DNA of 64,000 nt from JACPPO01 sp965262505 (GTDB lineage: Bacteria > Acidobacteriota > Vicinamibacteria > Vicinamibacterales > UBA2999): NCBI GenBank assembly GCA_965262505.1, contig CBDHFM010000030.1, positions 4,526,001-4,590,000 on the forward strand. Reading direction: 5' to 3'. Each line of letters begins with the position of its first letter. The first letter of the stretch is position 1. The notes below the pieces were generated by a model that was given only the letters and a program-made list of their open reading frames with translations, was not told the origin of the DNA and ran no database searches. A program made the position numbers and the translations under genes. Of this stretch, positions 36,212 through 45,769 are shown one piece after another.

Positions 36212-37210
36212 ATTCGTCAGGTCGCGATACTGGGTGCCGGGGGATGGGGGACCGCGCTTGCCGTACACCTGGCGCGCGCCGGCCATGACACCTGCCTGTG
36301 GGCGCGTGACGCGGCGCTGGTCGCCGACATGTCCGAACGGCGTGCCAACGCCGTCTATCTTCCGGACATCCGGTTCCCCGATCTGCTGCGCGTGACCGGC
36401 GATCTCGAAGATGCGCTGCGCGATACCGAGCTCGTCGTCGCCGCTGCGCCGTCCCATGGCACACGCGAGACTCTGAAGCGTGCGTCGCCCATGATTCACC
36501 CCGGAACGACGGTGGTGAGCGCCACGAAAGGGCTGGAACAGGACACGTTGTTCCGCATGTCCGAGGTGATCGAGCAGGAGCTCGGCAGCGAGATCCATGT
36601 GGCGGTACTGTCGGGTCCGAGCTTTGCGGTCGAGCTCGCGCGCCAGCTGCCCACGGCGGTGTCTGTGGCGTCGCACGATTCGGCCTGCGTCGAACGCGTG
36701 CAGGCCGATTTCCGGACGGGATACTTTCGGCTGTATGGCACGAGCGACGTGGTTGGCGTTGAGATCGGCGGCGCGTTGAAGAACATCATCGCCATCGCCG
36801 CCGGCGTGACCGAAGGCCTCGAGCTCGGGCACAACGCGCTGGCCGGACTCATCACCCGCGGGCTGGCGGAGATCACGCGCCTGGCGTGCGCGGCTGGCGC
36901 GCGGCGGGACACGCTGGCGGGACTGACCGGCCTTGGCGACCTGGTGCTGACCTGCACGGGGTCGCTCAGCCGCAACCGTCACGTCGGCGTCGAGCTGGCG
37001 CGCGGCCGTTCCGTTGAAGATGTCCTCTCAGGAATGAAGATGGTTGCCGAGGGCGTCCGTACCGCGGACGCAGCGCTTGCGCTCGGCGCGCGCCACGGTG
37101 TCGAGCTGCCGATCACCTCCCAGGTGGCCGAGCTCCTGGCCGGACGAAAGGACGCACGAACCGCCCTGTACGACCTGATGCTGCGGCCGCAGCGCTCCGA
37201 GGCGGGGTAA
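36212..37210 (+). CDS. gpsA: Glycerol-3-phosphate dehydrogenase (NAD(P)+), apparent ATT start
   Basis: Makes sn-glycerol-3-phosphate from DHAP for PlsY next door. The Rossmann motif VAILGAGGWGTALAVHLARAG lies upstream of the first ATG (36329). The only plausible start between the preceding in-frame TAG (36200) and this motif is ATT at 36212, five bases after a perfect AGGAGG (36201-36206). Downstream are TVVSATKGLEQDTL, LSGPSFAVELARQLPTAVSVAS, VVGVEIGGALKNIIAIAAGVTEGL with the catalytic Lys, and GLTGLGDLVLTCTG. From ATT the protein is 332 residues, the normal length. Starting at ATG would delete the NAD-binding loop. Confidence 0.92.
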   Translation: MRQVAILGAGGWGTALAVHLARAGHDTCLWARDAALVADMSERRANAVYLPDIRFPDLLRVTGDLEDALRDTELVVAAAPSHGTRETLKRASPMIHPGTTVVSATKGLEQDTLFRMSEVIEQELGSEIHVAVLSGPSFAVELARQLPTAVSVASHDSACVERVQADFRTGYFRLYGTSDVVGVEIGGALKNIIAIAAGVTEGLELGHNALAGLITRGLAEITRLACAAGARRDTLAGLTGLGDLVLTCTGSLSRNRHVGVELARGRSVEDVLSGMKMVAEGVRTADAALALGARHGVELPITSQVAELLAGRKDARTALYDLMLRPQRSEAG

Positions 37211-37231
37211 TGGGAGAGGCCCGGGGGGAAT

Positions 37232-38212
37232 GTGGCATTTCTTGACCGCCTGCGCGAGGGTCTGAGTCGAACCAAGCAGCAGATCGTCGGTCGTTTCGAC
37301 GAGATCGTGCAGCGTGCTGACACCGGGGAGCCTGGCGCAGGGGAGATCGACGTCGATACGGTCGAAGCGCTCGAGGAGTTGCTGATTTCGGCCGACGTCG
37401 GCGTGGCGGCCACCGGACGGATCGTCGCGGCCGTCCGTGCCCGCGCGCGCGGCGGCGAAAGCCTCCGCGATCTCGTGAAGGACGAGATACGGAGCGTCTT
37501 CGACGCGGTGGATCAGGCGCCGGGCGCAGTAAGCGGACCGTCCCGCCAGCACTGGCCAGTCGGGTCGCGCAGCGACCCGACGAACGGTCACCGGCCGCAC
37601 GTGACGCTGATCGTCGGCGTCAACGGCACCGGCAAGACGACGACCATCGGCAAGCTGGCCAATCTCCTGAAGGCCTCAGGCAAGCAGCCTCTGGTCTGCG
37701 CTGCGGATACCTTCCGTGCTGCTGCGGTCGAGCAACTCGCGATCTGGGCCGAGCGTGCGCACGTGGAGATCGTTCGGGCCAAGGAGGGTTCGGATCCGGC
37801 GGCTGTCGTTTTCGACGCGATTCAGTCGGGCAGGGCGCGGGGCTGCGATCCTATTCTGGTCGACACTGCCGGTCGACTGCATACGCGCGCGAACCTGATG
37901 GGCGAGCTCGTCAAGATTCGCCGCGTGGCAGGACGCGCCGCCGACGGCGCGCCACATGAAGTGCTGCTCGTGCTGGATGCCACCGTGGGTCAGAACGGTC
38001 TCGCGCAGGCGCGCGAGTTCATGAGTGTTGCGGGCGTGACAGGCATCGTCCTGACCAAGCTCGATGGCACAGCGAAGGGCGGCATCGCCGTGGCGATCGC
38101 CCACGATCTCAACCTGCCAATCCGATACGTGGGTGTAGGCGAGGGCATGGATGACCTCATTCCGTTCTCGGCCCAGGAGTACGTCGACGCCCTGTTTCAG
38201 CAGAAGTGGTAG
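37232..38212 (+). CDS. ftsY: Signal recognition particle receptor FtsY
   Basis: GTPase that docks SRP-ribosome complexes at the membrane. GTG 37232 gives MAFLDRLREGLSRTKQQIVGRFDEIV, a compact form without the acidic A domain. The N domain helices are followed by G1 GVNGTGKTTTIGKLA, the AADTFRAAAVEQL I-box, G3 DTAGRLH and G4 TKLDGTAKGG. The end is YVGVGEGMDDLIPFSAQEYVDALF. The length of 326 residues fits the compact type. It is 22 bases downstream of gpsA. Confidence 0.96.
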   Translation: MAFLDRLREGLSRTKQQIVGRFDEIVQRADTGEPGAGEIDVDTVEALEELLISADVGVAATGRIVAAVRARARGGESLRDLVKDEIRSVFDAVDQAPGAVSGPSRQHWPVGSRSDPTNGHRPHVTLIVGVNGTGKTTTIGKLANLLKASGKQPLVCAADTFRAAAVEQLAIWAERAHVEIVRAKEGSDPAAVVFDAIQSGRARGCDPILVDTAGRLHTRANLMGELVKIRRVAGRAADGAPHEVLLVLDATVGQNGLAQAREFMSVAGVTGIVLTKLDGTAKGGIAVAIAHDLNLPIRYVGVGEGMDDLIPFSAQEYVDALFQQKW

Positions 38213-38284
38213 ACGACGCCAGATGGAAGAGGGCATCGCGGTGGAGGCGGGCATCGGGCGCGACGAGGCGGTTGGTCGAAGGCT

Positions 38285-38884
38285 ATGTTTACCGGCCTGA
38301 TTGAGTCGGTTGGTCACGTAGAGGAGGCGACGCCTGCCGAGTCCGGCGCCCGGCTGCGCGTACGGACGGCGCTGGCTGCCGAAATACGCGCTGGCGACAG
38401 CCTCGCGGTAAACGGCGTGTGTCTGACCGTCGTGGCGGCGGACGCCGGCGAGGTGTGCGCCGACCTCGGGCCGGAAACCGCGCGGGTGACGACCCTTGGT
38501 TCCCTGCGGGCCGGCCAGCCAGTGAACTTGGAACGTGCCATGCGCGCCGACGACCGTTTCGGCGGGCACTTCGTGCAGGGACATGTGGACGGCACCGCGG
38601 AGGTGAGGGCCATTCGCGCAGAAGGGGAGGCCCACTGGCTCACGTTCTCGTTTGGCAGCGCGCTCGCCGCCTGTATCATCCCGAAGGGTTCGATCGCGGC
38701 GAATGGGGTCAGCCTGACCGTCGCGACGATGAGGGACGGCGAATTCGACGTGATGATCGTTCCGTTCACCTGGGATCACACGAATTTGCACGCGCTGCGC
38801 CCGCGCGACCGGGTTAACCTTGAATGCGATATGGTGGGGAAATACGTCGTCCGAGCCACGCAGATCGCACTGGCAGAAAAATGA
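38285..38884 (+). CDS. ribE: Riboflavin synthase alpha chain
   Basis: Dismutates two lumazine molecules to riboflavin. The 199-residue protein has the internal duplication of the family: MFTGLIESVGHVEEA and NGVCLTVVAADAG in the first barrel, then GGHFVQGHVDGTAEV and NGVSLTVATMRDGEFDVMIVPFTWDHTNL in the second. It overlaps ribBA as ATGA (38881). The 72 bases between ftsY and ribE hold no recognisable riboswitch. The lumazine synthase gene does not follow within the window. Confidence 0.95.
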   Translation: MFTGLIESVGHVEEATPAESGARLRVRTALAAEIRAGDSLAVNGVCLTVVAADAGEVCADLGPETARVTTLGSLRAGQPVNLERAMRADDRFGGHFVQGHVDGTAEVRAIRAEGEAHWLTFSFGSALAACIIPKGSIAANGVSLTVATMRDGEFDVMIVPFTWDHTNLHALRPRDRVNLECDMVGKYVVRATQIALAEK

Positions 38885-40125
38885 TCACGAAAAAGCCAAA
38901 GATCCGGATTGCCCGCCGAGGTGGCCCGTTCGCGACGATCGAAGCAGCGATCGACTCCATCCGTGCGGGCCGCATGATCATCGTTGTCGACGATGAGGAT
39001 CGCGAGAACGAGGGCGACCTCACGATTGCGGCCGAGAAGATCACGCCGGAGGCCGTCAACTTCATGGCCAAGCTCGGTCGTGGCCTCGTCTGCATGCCGA
39101 TGACGGCCGGGCGGCTCGACCAGCTCGAGTTGCCGCTGATGGTCAACCAGAACACCACCACGCTCAATACCGCCTTCTGCGTGACCGTTGAAGCCAAGCA
39201 CGCCGTGAGCACGGGCATCTCGGCTTCGGATCGGGCGGCGACCGTGCGTGCCGCGATCGACCCGAACACGAAGCCGTCGGATCTCGCGCGACCCGGCCAC
39301 ATGTTTCCTCTGCGCGCCCGTGACGGCGGCGTGTTGGTGCGTGCGGGCCAGACCGAGGCGGCCGTCGATCTCGCCAGGATTGCCGGTCTCTACCCGGCGG
39401 GCGTCATTTGCGAAATCATGAACGAGGACGGCACGATGGCCCGCGTGCCTGAGCTGACGAAGTTCACGAAGAAGCACGGCCTGCTCATGATCACGATCGC
39501 AGATCTAATCAAGTACAGGATGCGGACCGAGCGGCTCGTGAAACGCATCGCGTCCGCGGAGATGCCCACCGAGCACGGCCTCTTCCGCATCGCGGCGTAC
39601 GAGAATCAGATCGACAGCGAAACGCACATCGCGCTCGTCCGAGGCGACATCGGCGACGGCAGGGACGTGCTCGTCCGCGTGCACTCGAAGTGTCTCACCG
39701 GAGACGTCTTTCACTCTGGGCGGTGCGATTGCGGCGCCCAGCTCGAGAGGGCGTTGGCGCGGATCGGCCGGGAGGGACGCGGCGTGTTGCTCTACCTGAA
39801 TCAGGAGGGGCGAGGCATCGGCCTCGCGAACAAGATCCGCGCCTACGAACTGCAGGACCAGGGCCTCGACACCGTGGAGGCCAACGAGCGGCTGGGATTC
39901 AAGGCCGACCAGCGTGACTACGGCATCGGCGCGCAGATCCTGAACGACCTTGGCGTGCAGACGATGCGGCTGCTGACGAACAATCCCAGAAAGTTCGTCG
40001 GGTTGCAAGGATACGGCCTGGCGATTTCCGATGTTGTTCCGCTGGAAATTCCGGCCTCCGATTCGACGCGCCGCTACCTGAAGACCAAGAAAGACAAGCT
40101 GGGCCACCGGCTGTCATCTGTGTAG
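38881..40125 (+). CDS. ribBA: Bifunctional DHBP synthase / GTP cyclohydrolase II
   Basis: Supplies both precursors of riboflavin. ATG 38881 gives MITKKPKIRIARRGGPFATIEAAI. The RibB half shows DDEDRENEGDLTIAAEKITPEAVNFMA, HAVSTGISASDRA and ARPGHMFPLRARDGGVLVRAGQTEAAVDL. The RibA half shows RVHSKCLTGDVFHSGRCDCGAQLERAL, with the three zinc cysteines, NQEGRGIGLANKIRAYELQDQG and LLTNNPRKFVGLQGYGL. The length of 414 residues is normal. It is translationally coupled to ribE. Confidence 0.96.
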   Translation: MITKKPKIRIARRGGPFATIEAAIDSIRAGRMIIVVDDEDRENEGDLTIAAEKITPEAVNFMAKLGRGLVCMPMTAGRLDQLELPLMVNQNTTTLNTAFCVTVEAKHAVSTGISASDRAATVRAAIDPNTKPSDLARPGHMFPLRARDGGVLVRAGQTEAAVDLARIAGLYPAGVICEIMNEDGTMARVPELTKFTKKHGLLMITIADLIKYRMRTERLVKRIASAEMPTEHGLFRIAAYENQIDSETHIALVRGDIGDGRDVLVRVHSKCLTGDVFHSGRCDCGAQLERALARIGREGRGVLLYLNQEGRGIGLANKIRAYELQDQGLDTVEANERLGFKADQRDYGIGAQILNDLGVQTMRLLTNNPRKFVGLQGYGLAISDVVPLEIPASDSTRRYLKTKKDKLGHRLSSV

Positions 40126-40172
40126 CCGTCGGGTCCACTCCGGTAGCGGTCTGGTCGCATGAGGAATAAGGA

Positions 40173-40236
40173 TTGACAGCCGGCGTGGCGTGTTAGAATT
40201 TGACCCTAATCCAGTGGATTTAGCCGTCTAAACGGC
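40173..40236 (+). promoter_or_regulatory. Candidate promoter and leader hairpin of the TonB receptor gene
   Basis: TTGACA (40173-40178) and TAGAAT (40194-40199) match sigma-70 boxes but with a short 15-base spacer. The leader then contains a small hairpin, GCCGT-CTAA-ACGGC at 40223-40236, and a GGGGAGGA ribosome site just before ATG 40302. Confidence 0.42.
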
Positions 40237-40301
40237 GACGCGGCCCGCGAAAAAATCCACACAATACGGCGTTCTAAACCAGAGGATGTTTTGGGGAGGA
40301 C

Positions 40302-43300
40302 TTGATGGACCGTACTGCGAAGCATCTCGTCGGCGCTGCGCTGGTTCTTCTTCTATCCAGTAGTGTCGCCTGGTCGCAGGCGACAGCACAGCTGAGCGGG
40401 ACGGTGACCGATGACAGTGGCGGCGTGCTGCCAGGGGTCACCGTCACCGCAACACAAACTGACACGGGGGTCACGCGCACTGTGGTGACCGATGGGACCG
40501 GCGCTTACGTCATGCCGAACCTGCCCTTGGGGCCCTACCAGCTGGACGTGGCGCTGGCCGGGTTCCAGACCTACGTCCGGACGGGCCTCGTGCTGCAAGT
40601 CGGCGGCTCGCCGGTCATCGATGCGGCGCTCGGGCTCAGCGCGCTCGAGGAGACGGTCACGGTGGAAGCGGCCGCGCCGCTGGTGGACGTGCAGAGCGCG
40701 GGCATCGGCGAGGTGACCAGCCAGGCGCAGATTCTGGAGCTCCCGCTCCAGGGGCGCCAGGTGACGGACCTGATCATCCTCTCCGGAGCGGCCGTCGACA
40801 CGGGCCAAATCAGTGGCAACCGGAACAGCAACCAGTCGGTGGCCATCTCCGTCGCCGGCGGGCTGCGCGCCGGCATGGCGTACACCCTCGACGGGTCCAT
40901 GCACAACGATCCGTATGACAACACGAACCTCCCGTTCCCCTTCCCCGATGCGCTGCAGGAGTTCGAGGTGGCCACCGGCGGGCTGTCCGCCCAGAACGGG
41001 ATGCACTCGGCGGGGGCGGTCAACGCCGTGACAAAGTCGGGCTCCAACCGCTTTTCCGGGAATCTGTTTGAGTTCCTGCGCGACCATCGGGTCAACGCGA
41101 CGGATCATTTTGCGGCGATAGGGGACGACGGCGAACCTGTCAGCGATGGGCTGACGCGCAACCAGTATGGCGGGACGCTGGGCGGACCGATTATCGCGAA
41201 CAGGCTCTTCTTCTTTGGGGCGTTCCAGGGCACCAGGACCCGTCAAACGCCGGCCTCGTTCGTCGCCTTCGTGCCGACCGCCGACATGCTGGCCGGCGAC
41301 TTCACCACGATCGCCTCTCCCGCGTGCAACCGGGGCCGGCAGAGGACCTTGAGAGCGCCGTTCGTGAACAACATGATCAACCCCGCGTTGTTGAGCGCCC
41401 CCGCAGTGTTCATCGCCAACCAACTGCCTCCGACGTCCGATCCGTGCGGCAGAATCACCTACAGCGTGCCGCTCGACAACAATGATTGGCAGGGCGTGGG
41501 CAAGGTCGATTATCAAGTGAACGCCGATCATTCCGTGTTCGGACGGTTGGTTCATTAGAACCGCTGAGCAGCGGGAGCCGACCTTTTCCCGGACGGGCAA
41601 CCCGCTGTCGATCAACCGTAATTTTGGCGCGAACAAGAACTGGCGAGCCCAGACCCTGGCCTTCGGGGATACCTATGTGATCGGCCCCACCGCGGTCAAC
41701 GCGTTTCGGGTTACCTATAACAGGTCGCGCAACAACATGAACGACCCGCCGGACGAGTTTTGGGATGGCCGGCAGATCGGCGTCAATATTCACCCGTACG
41801 TCCCGGGCGTGCTGGCGACGAACATTTCGAGCGCGTTCAGAATTTCAGGAGGGAATTCGGTCAAGTTCGTGTCGGACAACAAGTCATGGCAAGTGGGCAA
41901 CGACCTGACGCTGATCCGCGGGCAGCACCAGCTGGCGGTCGGCGGGAACGTGGCCTACTGGACGTCCGACCAGGCGGATTTCGCCCGCGCCGCGGGCGAC
42001 TTCACGTTCAATGGCCGGGAGACCGGCGGCAGTATACCGATGGCTGACTTTCTTGCGGGGATGAGTTCGAGATTCCGTCACGGCGCGCCCGGCCTCCTGG
42101 GCATGAACATGTGGTACGTCGGGACGTTTGTCCAGGACACCTGGAGGGCGACGGACCGGGTGACCTTCAACCTGGGTCTTCGCTGGGAGCCCTTCTTGGG
42201 GCAGGGCGTGAAGAACGATGAGATCTCCACTTTCAGCCTCGACGACTTCCGCAACGGCGTCACGAGCACGGTGTTCAACAACGCGCCGGCCGGTCTCAGC
42301 TACCCCGGCGACCCCGGCTTCCCGTCCGGCTCGACGGGCCTGAACAAGCAGTGGTTGAATTTCTCGCCGCGGGTGGGGGTTGCCTGGGATGTGACCGGGG
42401 ACGGCCGCACGGCCGTGCGGTCCTCCTACGGGCTCTCGTACGACTTCCCGGGCGGGACATATCTGTACATCGCCGCCTCCGCATCACCGTGGGGCAACCG
42501 CACCGAATTCTTGAGCGTGCCGTTCGCGGATCCGTATCGCGACATTCCCGGCGGCACCACACACCCGGTGACGATCCCCGCGACAGCGGATGCGAGGTAT
42601 CCGGCCTTCGGAGCGTTCAGCACCATGGACCCGGACATCAACTCGCCCCGTGCCCAGTCGTGGAACGTCACCGTCGAACGACAGCTTGGGGACGCCTGGC
42701 AGGCGTCGGCGAGCTACCTGGGCAGCTACCTGGACCGCCTGTGGGGACAGGTGCATCTGAATCCGGGCGTGTTCCTGGGGCTCGACTCCTGCACGCTCCC
42801 GGACGGGTCGTTCCAGCGCACGTGCACGACGAACCGCAACCTGGACCAGCGGCGCGTGTTGTCACTGGAGAATCCGGAGCTGGGGCAGGCCCTGGGCAAC
42901 GTCGTTCGCTTTCGGGATGTGGGCACGCAGGATTATCGCGGCATGAAGCTGTCGTTGCGGCGGCGCGCCGGCAGCGGCGTCAGCCTCAGCGGGAATTACA
43001 CCTGGTCCCGCTGCAAGACCGACACGAACGTCAGCGGCGGGTTCAGTCAATTCAGTGCCGGCTACACGAAACCCGACGACCCAGGGTTCGATCGCGGCAA
43101 TTGCACGCAGAACCGGAGCCATCTCGCCAACCTCACGGTCGGGGTTCTGACGCCGCAGTTCGACAGCGCCGCGCTGCGCGCCGTGGCCTCCGACTGGCGG
43201 GTGTCGGGCATTGTCAACGCGCGCTCGGGCAGCTGGCTCAATGTGGACACCACGCGGGATTCTCAGGGCACCGGCATCAGTGGCCGACGGCCCGATCAGA

Positions 43301-43626
43301 TCCTCGATGACCCGTATGGTGACAAGACCCTGGACAACTACCTGAACCCGGAAGCGTTCGCGCCTGCGGCGTCGGGCACGTTTGGCAATTCTCAATGGAA
43401 CGGTGTTGAAGGCCCGGGATTCTGGACCGTCGATCTGGCTGTGTCGAAAATCGTCACCTTCGGCGCCACGCAGGACTTGGAGCTCCGCGTGGAGACCTTC
43501 AATCTCTTCAATAACTTCAACTGGGGCCGTCCCGTAACCCGCTCCACTTCCGGCAGGTTCGGCCAGATCACGTCCCAGGCGGGCACTCCCCGCATCATGC
43601 AGTTCGGGATCAAGTACGGCTTCTAG
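40302..43626 (+). pseudogene. Oar-like TonB-dependent receptor with a frameshift
   Basis: An outer-membrane receptor of about 1,107 codons. It has a signal peptide, an N-terminal carboxypeptidase-regulatory-like domain (AQLSGTVTDDSGGVLPGVTVTA, YQLDVALAGFQTYVR), a plug (EFEVATGGLSAQNGMHSAGAVNAVTKSG) and a barrel ending RIMQFGIKYGF with a terminal Phe. The first frame stops at TAG 41556 after DHSVFGRLVH, and the homology resumes one base later as RTAEQREPTFSRTGNPLS. One extra base near 41556, or two lost, explains it. As read, only about 418 residues without most of the barrel are made. The substrate is unknown. Confidence 0.88.
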
Positions 43627-43809
43627 TACCCCGGCGCAGTGGTTTTGATCGATTGCCTGGGCCCACGGTCAAGAGGGGGAGGCCTGAAAGTGAACCGGTC
43701 AAATTCACTGCGACGAGGTACTAGTACTACTTTGTCAGATTGACGAATTGCCGAGTGGATTCGAGAGTGAGTTTTTGACCGCGTAGGCGGGCTCCTGAAG
43801 ACGTTTAGC

Positions 43810-44451
43810 TTGAGCGAAGATGGTCGGACCGTCTCTCGGCTCAGACAGCGCTTTATGAGGCTCTCAGGGCTTTCTGTGCGGTTGATTTTGGGTCGAACGG
43901 AAGCCGAGCTCCAGGAAGGCACCTGTGGGGAGCAGATTTTTGTCATCCGGCGCTATTCCCTACCGAGCCGGAAGGACCTCCAAACGGAGCATGCTGGTCA
44001 GTTTGCTATTCCCGGCACTCATCCCTACGGAGTGGTGTTGAGTGAAGATTTTTGGTCGCACCTGTCCGAGTCGAAGAATCGGCTACTGGTGCCACTCGAG
44101 CTGCTGAAGGTCTACGTCGATAAGCCAACGGGCTGGGACTATCTCTGCTTCCTAGTGGCCCGCTGCGGGGCTGCGCAGAGACCGTCGAAGATTCCCCACG
44201 AGGCCTTGGTTTCGTTGTTTCGAGACACAGAGAAACAGGAAGACCGCAACATCATACGGAACCTGCAGCGCTACCACCGAGAAATCATGACGTTTAGCCG
44301 CGGTCGCTTGAAAGCCGAGCTGATTGAGGATGGAGTTTTCCAAGGTGGCGGTCGGGGTCGACCTCAAAAACGGTGGGCGTTGCTGGTCAAACCGAGCACT
44401 TCCCTCTTCGCTCGTCCTCAAGATTTGATTGAATCTGGATTTCCGATTTAG
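43810..44451 (+). CDS. Putative RepA-like plasmid replication initiator
   Basis: A 213-residue protein from TTG 43810 (a CTG 15 bases upstream is also in frame). The C-terminal half, HPYGVVLSEDFWSHL, NRLLVPLELLKVYVDKPTGWDYLCFLVARCG, KIPHEALVSLF and IIRNLQRYHREIM, follows the pattern of PF04796-type plasmid RepA proteins (paired winged helices with a WDxYxxLxxR-like core). The assignment is by pattern memory and not certain. Base composition is visibly lower in GC than the receptor gene upstream, and partition and toxin-antitoxin remnants lie downstream, which supports plasmid origin. The 180 bases before it hold nothing recognisable. Confidence 0.55.
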   Translation: MSEDGRTVSRLRQRFMRLSGLSVRLILGRTEAELQEGTCGEQIFVIRRYSLPSRKDLQTEHAGQFAIPGTHPYGVVLSEDFWSHLSESKNRLLVPLELLKVYVDKPTGWDYLCFLVARCGAAQRPSKIPHEALVSLFRDTEKQEDRNIIRNLQRYHREIMTFSRGRLKAELIEDGVFQGGGRGRPQKRWALLVKPSTSLFARPQDLIESGFPI

Positions 44452-44497
44452 CTGCGGTACTTTTGCCCATCCGATCAGTCATCATGCCTTTATTTTA

Positions 44498-44521
44498 TCT
44501 GGTTTCACGAGAGAAACCAGA
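44498..44521. repeat. 9-base perfect hairpin
   Basis: TCTGGTTTC and GAAACCAGA enclose a six-base loop. It lies between the RepA-like gene and an IS1380 remnant. No T-run follows on either strand, so it may be an IS end or a binding site rather than a terminator. Confidence 0.5.
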
Positions 44522-44540
44522 CCACGGAGGGTGACACTCA

Positions 44541-44741
44541 GTGGGTGAATTACAAACCGAGCCATTTCAGTTCACGTTCAACGGGTTTCTGAAGGTTGCG
44601 TTTCAAAGATCGCGGGTGACATCCGACGCCGGCCTGATTCTGATGCATGAGCTGGACGGACGCCTCGGCCTGGAAGCCCTCATCACGAGCACCTGCGCGA
44701 CTCCAGCCAGGGGCTGAAAACACAAGAGAGACGCTAGATGT
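44541..44741 (+). pseudogene. IS1380-family transposase, 5' remnant
   Basis: GTG 44541 opens QTEPFQFTFNGFLKVAFQRSRVTSDAGLILMHELDGRLGLEALI, the N-terminus typical of IS1380 transposases. After ITSTC the family sequence changes frame (DSSQGLKTQ), showing a frameshift near 44697, and it is cut off at 44741 by the IS630 element. The remainder of the transposase is missing. It is a different IS1380 from the intact one at 56118. Confidence 0.7.
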
Positions 44742-44818
44742 TAAAGCGCTTTTCAAATAGGCCTTGTACTACCTGGGGCGGTCGTGGTACTTCTGCGCGC
44801 ACCGATGCAGGAGGCCCG

Positions 44819-45181
44819 ATGCGTGCCTATTCGATGGATCTGCGAGAGCGGGCGCTCCTCGACAGCGATGCCGGGATGAAGGCGGCCGAGGTGGCGGCGA
44901 AGTACCGCGTGAGCGGGTCGTGGGTGCGGCTACTGAAACAGCGGCGGCGCGACACGGGCGAGGTGGCGCCTCGCGTCCAGCGACATGGACGGCGCGGCAT
45001 GCTTGAGCCGCACCTACACACCTTGGCCGCGCTGATTGCGGCGCACCCGGATCGCACGCTGGCTGAGCTGAAGGACGCCCTCGCCACGCCCGCGAGTGTG
45101 CCGACGGTCTGGCGCGCCGTGCGGGCCCTCGGCCTGACCGTTAAAAAACACGGTCCGCCCGTCCGAACACGATCGGCCTGA
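44819..45181 (+). CDS. IS630 transposase, N-terminal HTH part (OrfA)
   Basis: ATG 44819 gives MRAYSMDLRERALLDSDAGMKAAEVAAKYRVSGSWVRLLKQRRRDTG, the paired helix-turn-helix DNA-binding region of IS630 transposases. The frame leaves the family sequence at VKKHGPP, at an A6 run (45143-45148), and stops at TGA 45181. The family sequence continues in the +1 frame as KNTVRPSEHDRPDVAAARVAW, so adding one A, by slippage or in an ancestral A7, would fuse it to the DDE part. Confidence 0.82.
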   Translation: MRAYSMDLRERALLDSDAGMKAAEVAAKYRVSGSWVRLLKQRRRDTGEVAPRVQRHGRRGMLEPHLHTLAALIAAHPDRTLAELKDALATPASVPTVWRAVRALGLTVKKHGPPVRTRSA

Positions 45182-45758
45182 CGTCGCGGCCGCGCGGGTC
45201 GCGTGGCACGCGGCGGCGCCGACCTGGGATGTCGCCCACCTCGTGTTTCTGGACGAAACCGGCATCACCACCAATCTGCTTCGGCGGTACGGCCGGGCAC
45301 CGCGCGGCGCGCGCGTCCACGACCACGCCCCCTGCGGGCGCTGGCAGACCAGCACGTTTCTCGCCGCGTTGCGGGTCACGGGGCTGACCGCACCGGGGGT
45401 CTTCGACGGCGCGATCGATGGCGAGAGCTTCCGCGCCTACATCGAACAGATCCTGGTGCCGACCCTGCAGCCCGGCGACATCGTCATTGCCGACAATCTC
45501 GGGGCCCACAAGGTCGCCGGCATCCAACGCGCCATCCAGGCCGCCGGGGCCACCCTCTGGTACTTGCCACCCTACAGCCCGGACCTCAATCCCATCGAGC
45601 TCTGCTTCGCGAAGCTCAAGGCCCTCGTTCGCACCGCTCGCTGTCGCAGCACCGAGACGCTCTGGCCGTTCCTCGGCGAGTGCTTGGCGCACTTCAGCCC
45701 TGACGAATGCCGCAACTATGTTCGGCACTGCGGGTACGCGGCCGCCACACGGTCATGA
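45141..45758 (+). CDS. IS630 transposase, DDE catalytic part (OrfB)
   Basis: The open frame covers the region from the A-run to TGA 45758 and has no early ATG; the first GTG is at 45243 (VFLDETGITTNLLRRYG). The catalytic residues are in LVFLDETG, IVIADNLGAHKV and LPPYSPDLNPIELCFAKLK (the DDE triad with the conserved NPIE). It is probably expressed only as a fusion with the preceding HTH part. Confidence 0.82.
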   Translation, partial: LKNTVRPSEHDRPDVAAARVAWHAAAPTWDVAHLVFLDETGITTNLLRRYGRAPRGARVHDHAPCGRWQTSTFLAALRVTGLTAPGVFDGAIDGESFRAYIEQILVPTLQPGDIVIADNLGAHKVAGIQRAIQAAGATLWYLPPYSPDLNPIELCFAKLKALVRTARCRSTETLWPFLGECLAHFSPDECRNYVRHCGYAAATRS

Positions 45759-45769
45759 AAAGCGCTTTA

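Larger units (their letters stand above)
44744..45767 (+). mobile_element. IS630-family insertion sequence
   Basis: Inverted ends AAGCGCTTTTCA (44744-44755) and TGAAAAGCGCTT (45756-45767) are perfect over 12 bases. Each end is flanked by TA (44742-44743 and 45768-45769), the IS630/Tc1 target duplication. It contains two overlapping reading frames for one transposase and inserted into the IS1380 remnant. Confidence 0.88.

Noticed and set aside
35150..36982. A 610-codon open frame on the minus strand
   Set aside because: It runs antisense to cinA, plsY and gpsA, all firmly identified. Its translation is Arg/His/Gln-rich without domains, as expected from the complement of GC-rich codons.
38213..38284. 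A short frame between ftsY and ribE as a ribD remnant or FMN riboswitch
   Set aside because: The 24-codon frame has no recognisable RibD motif, and the stretch is far too short for an FMN riboswitch.
44498..44521. Rho-independent terminator of the RepA-like gene
   Set aside because: The stem is good, but no T-run follows on either strand.
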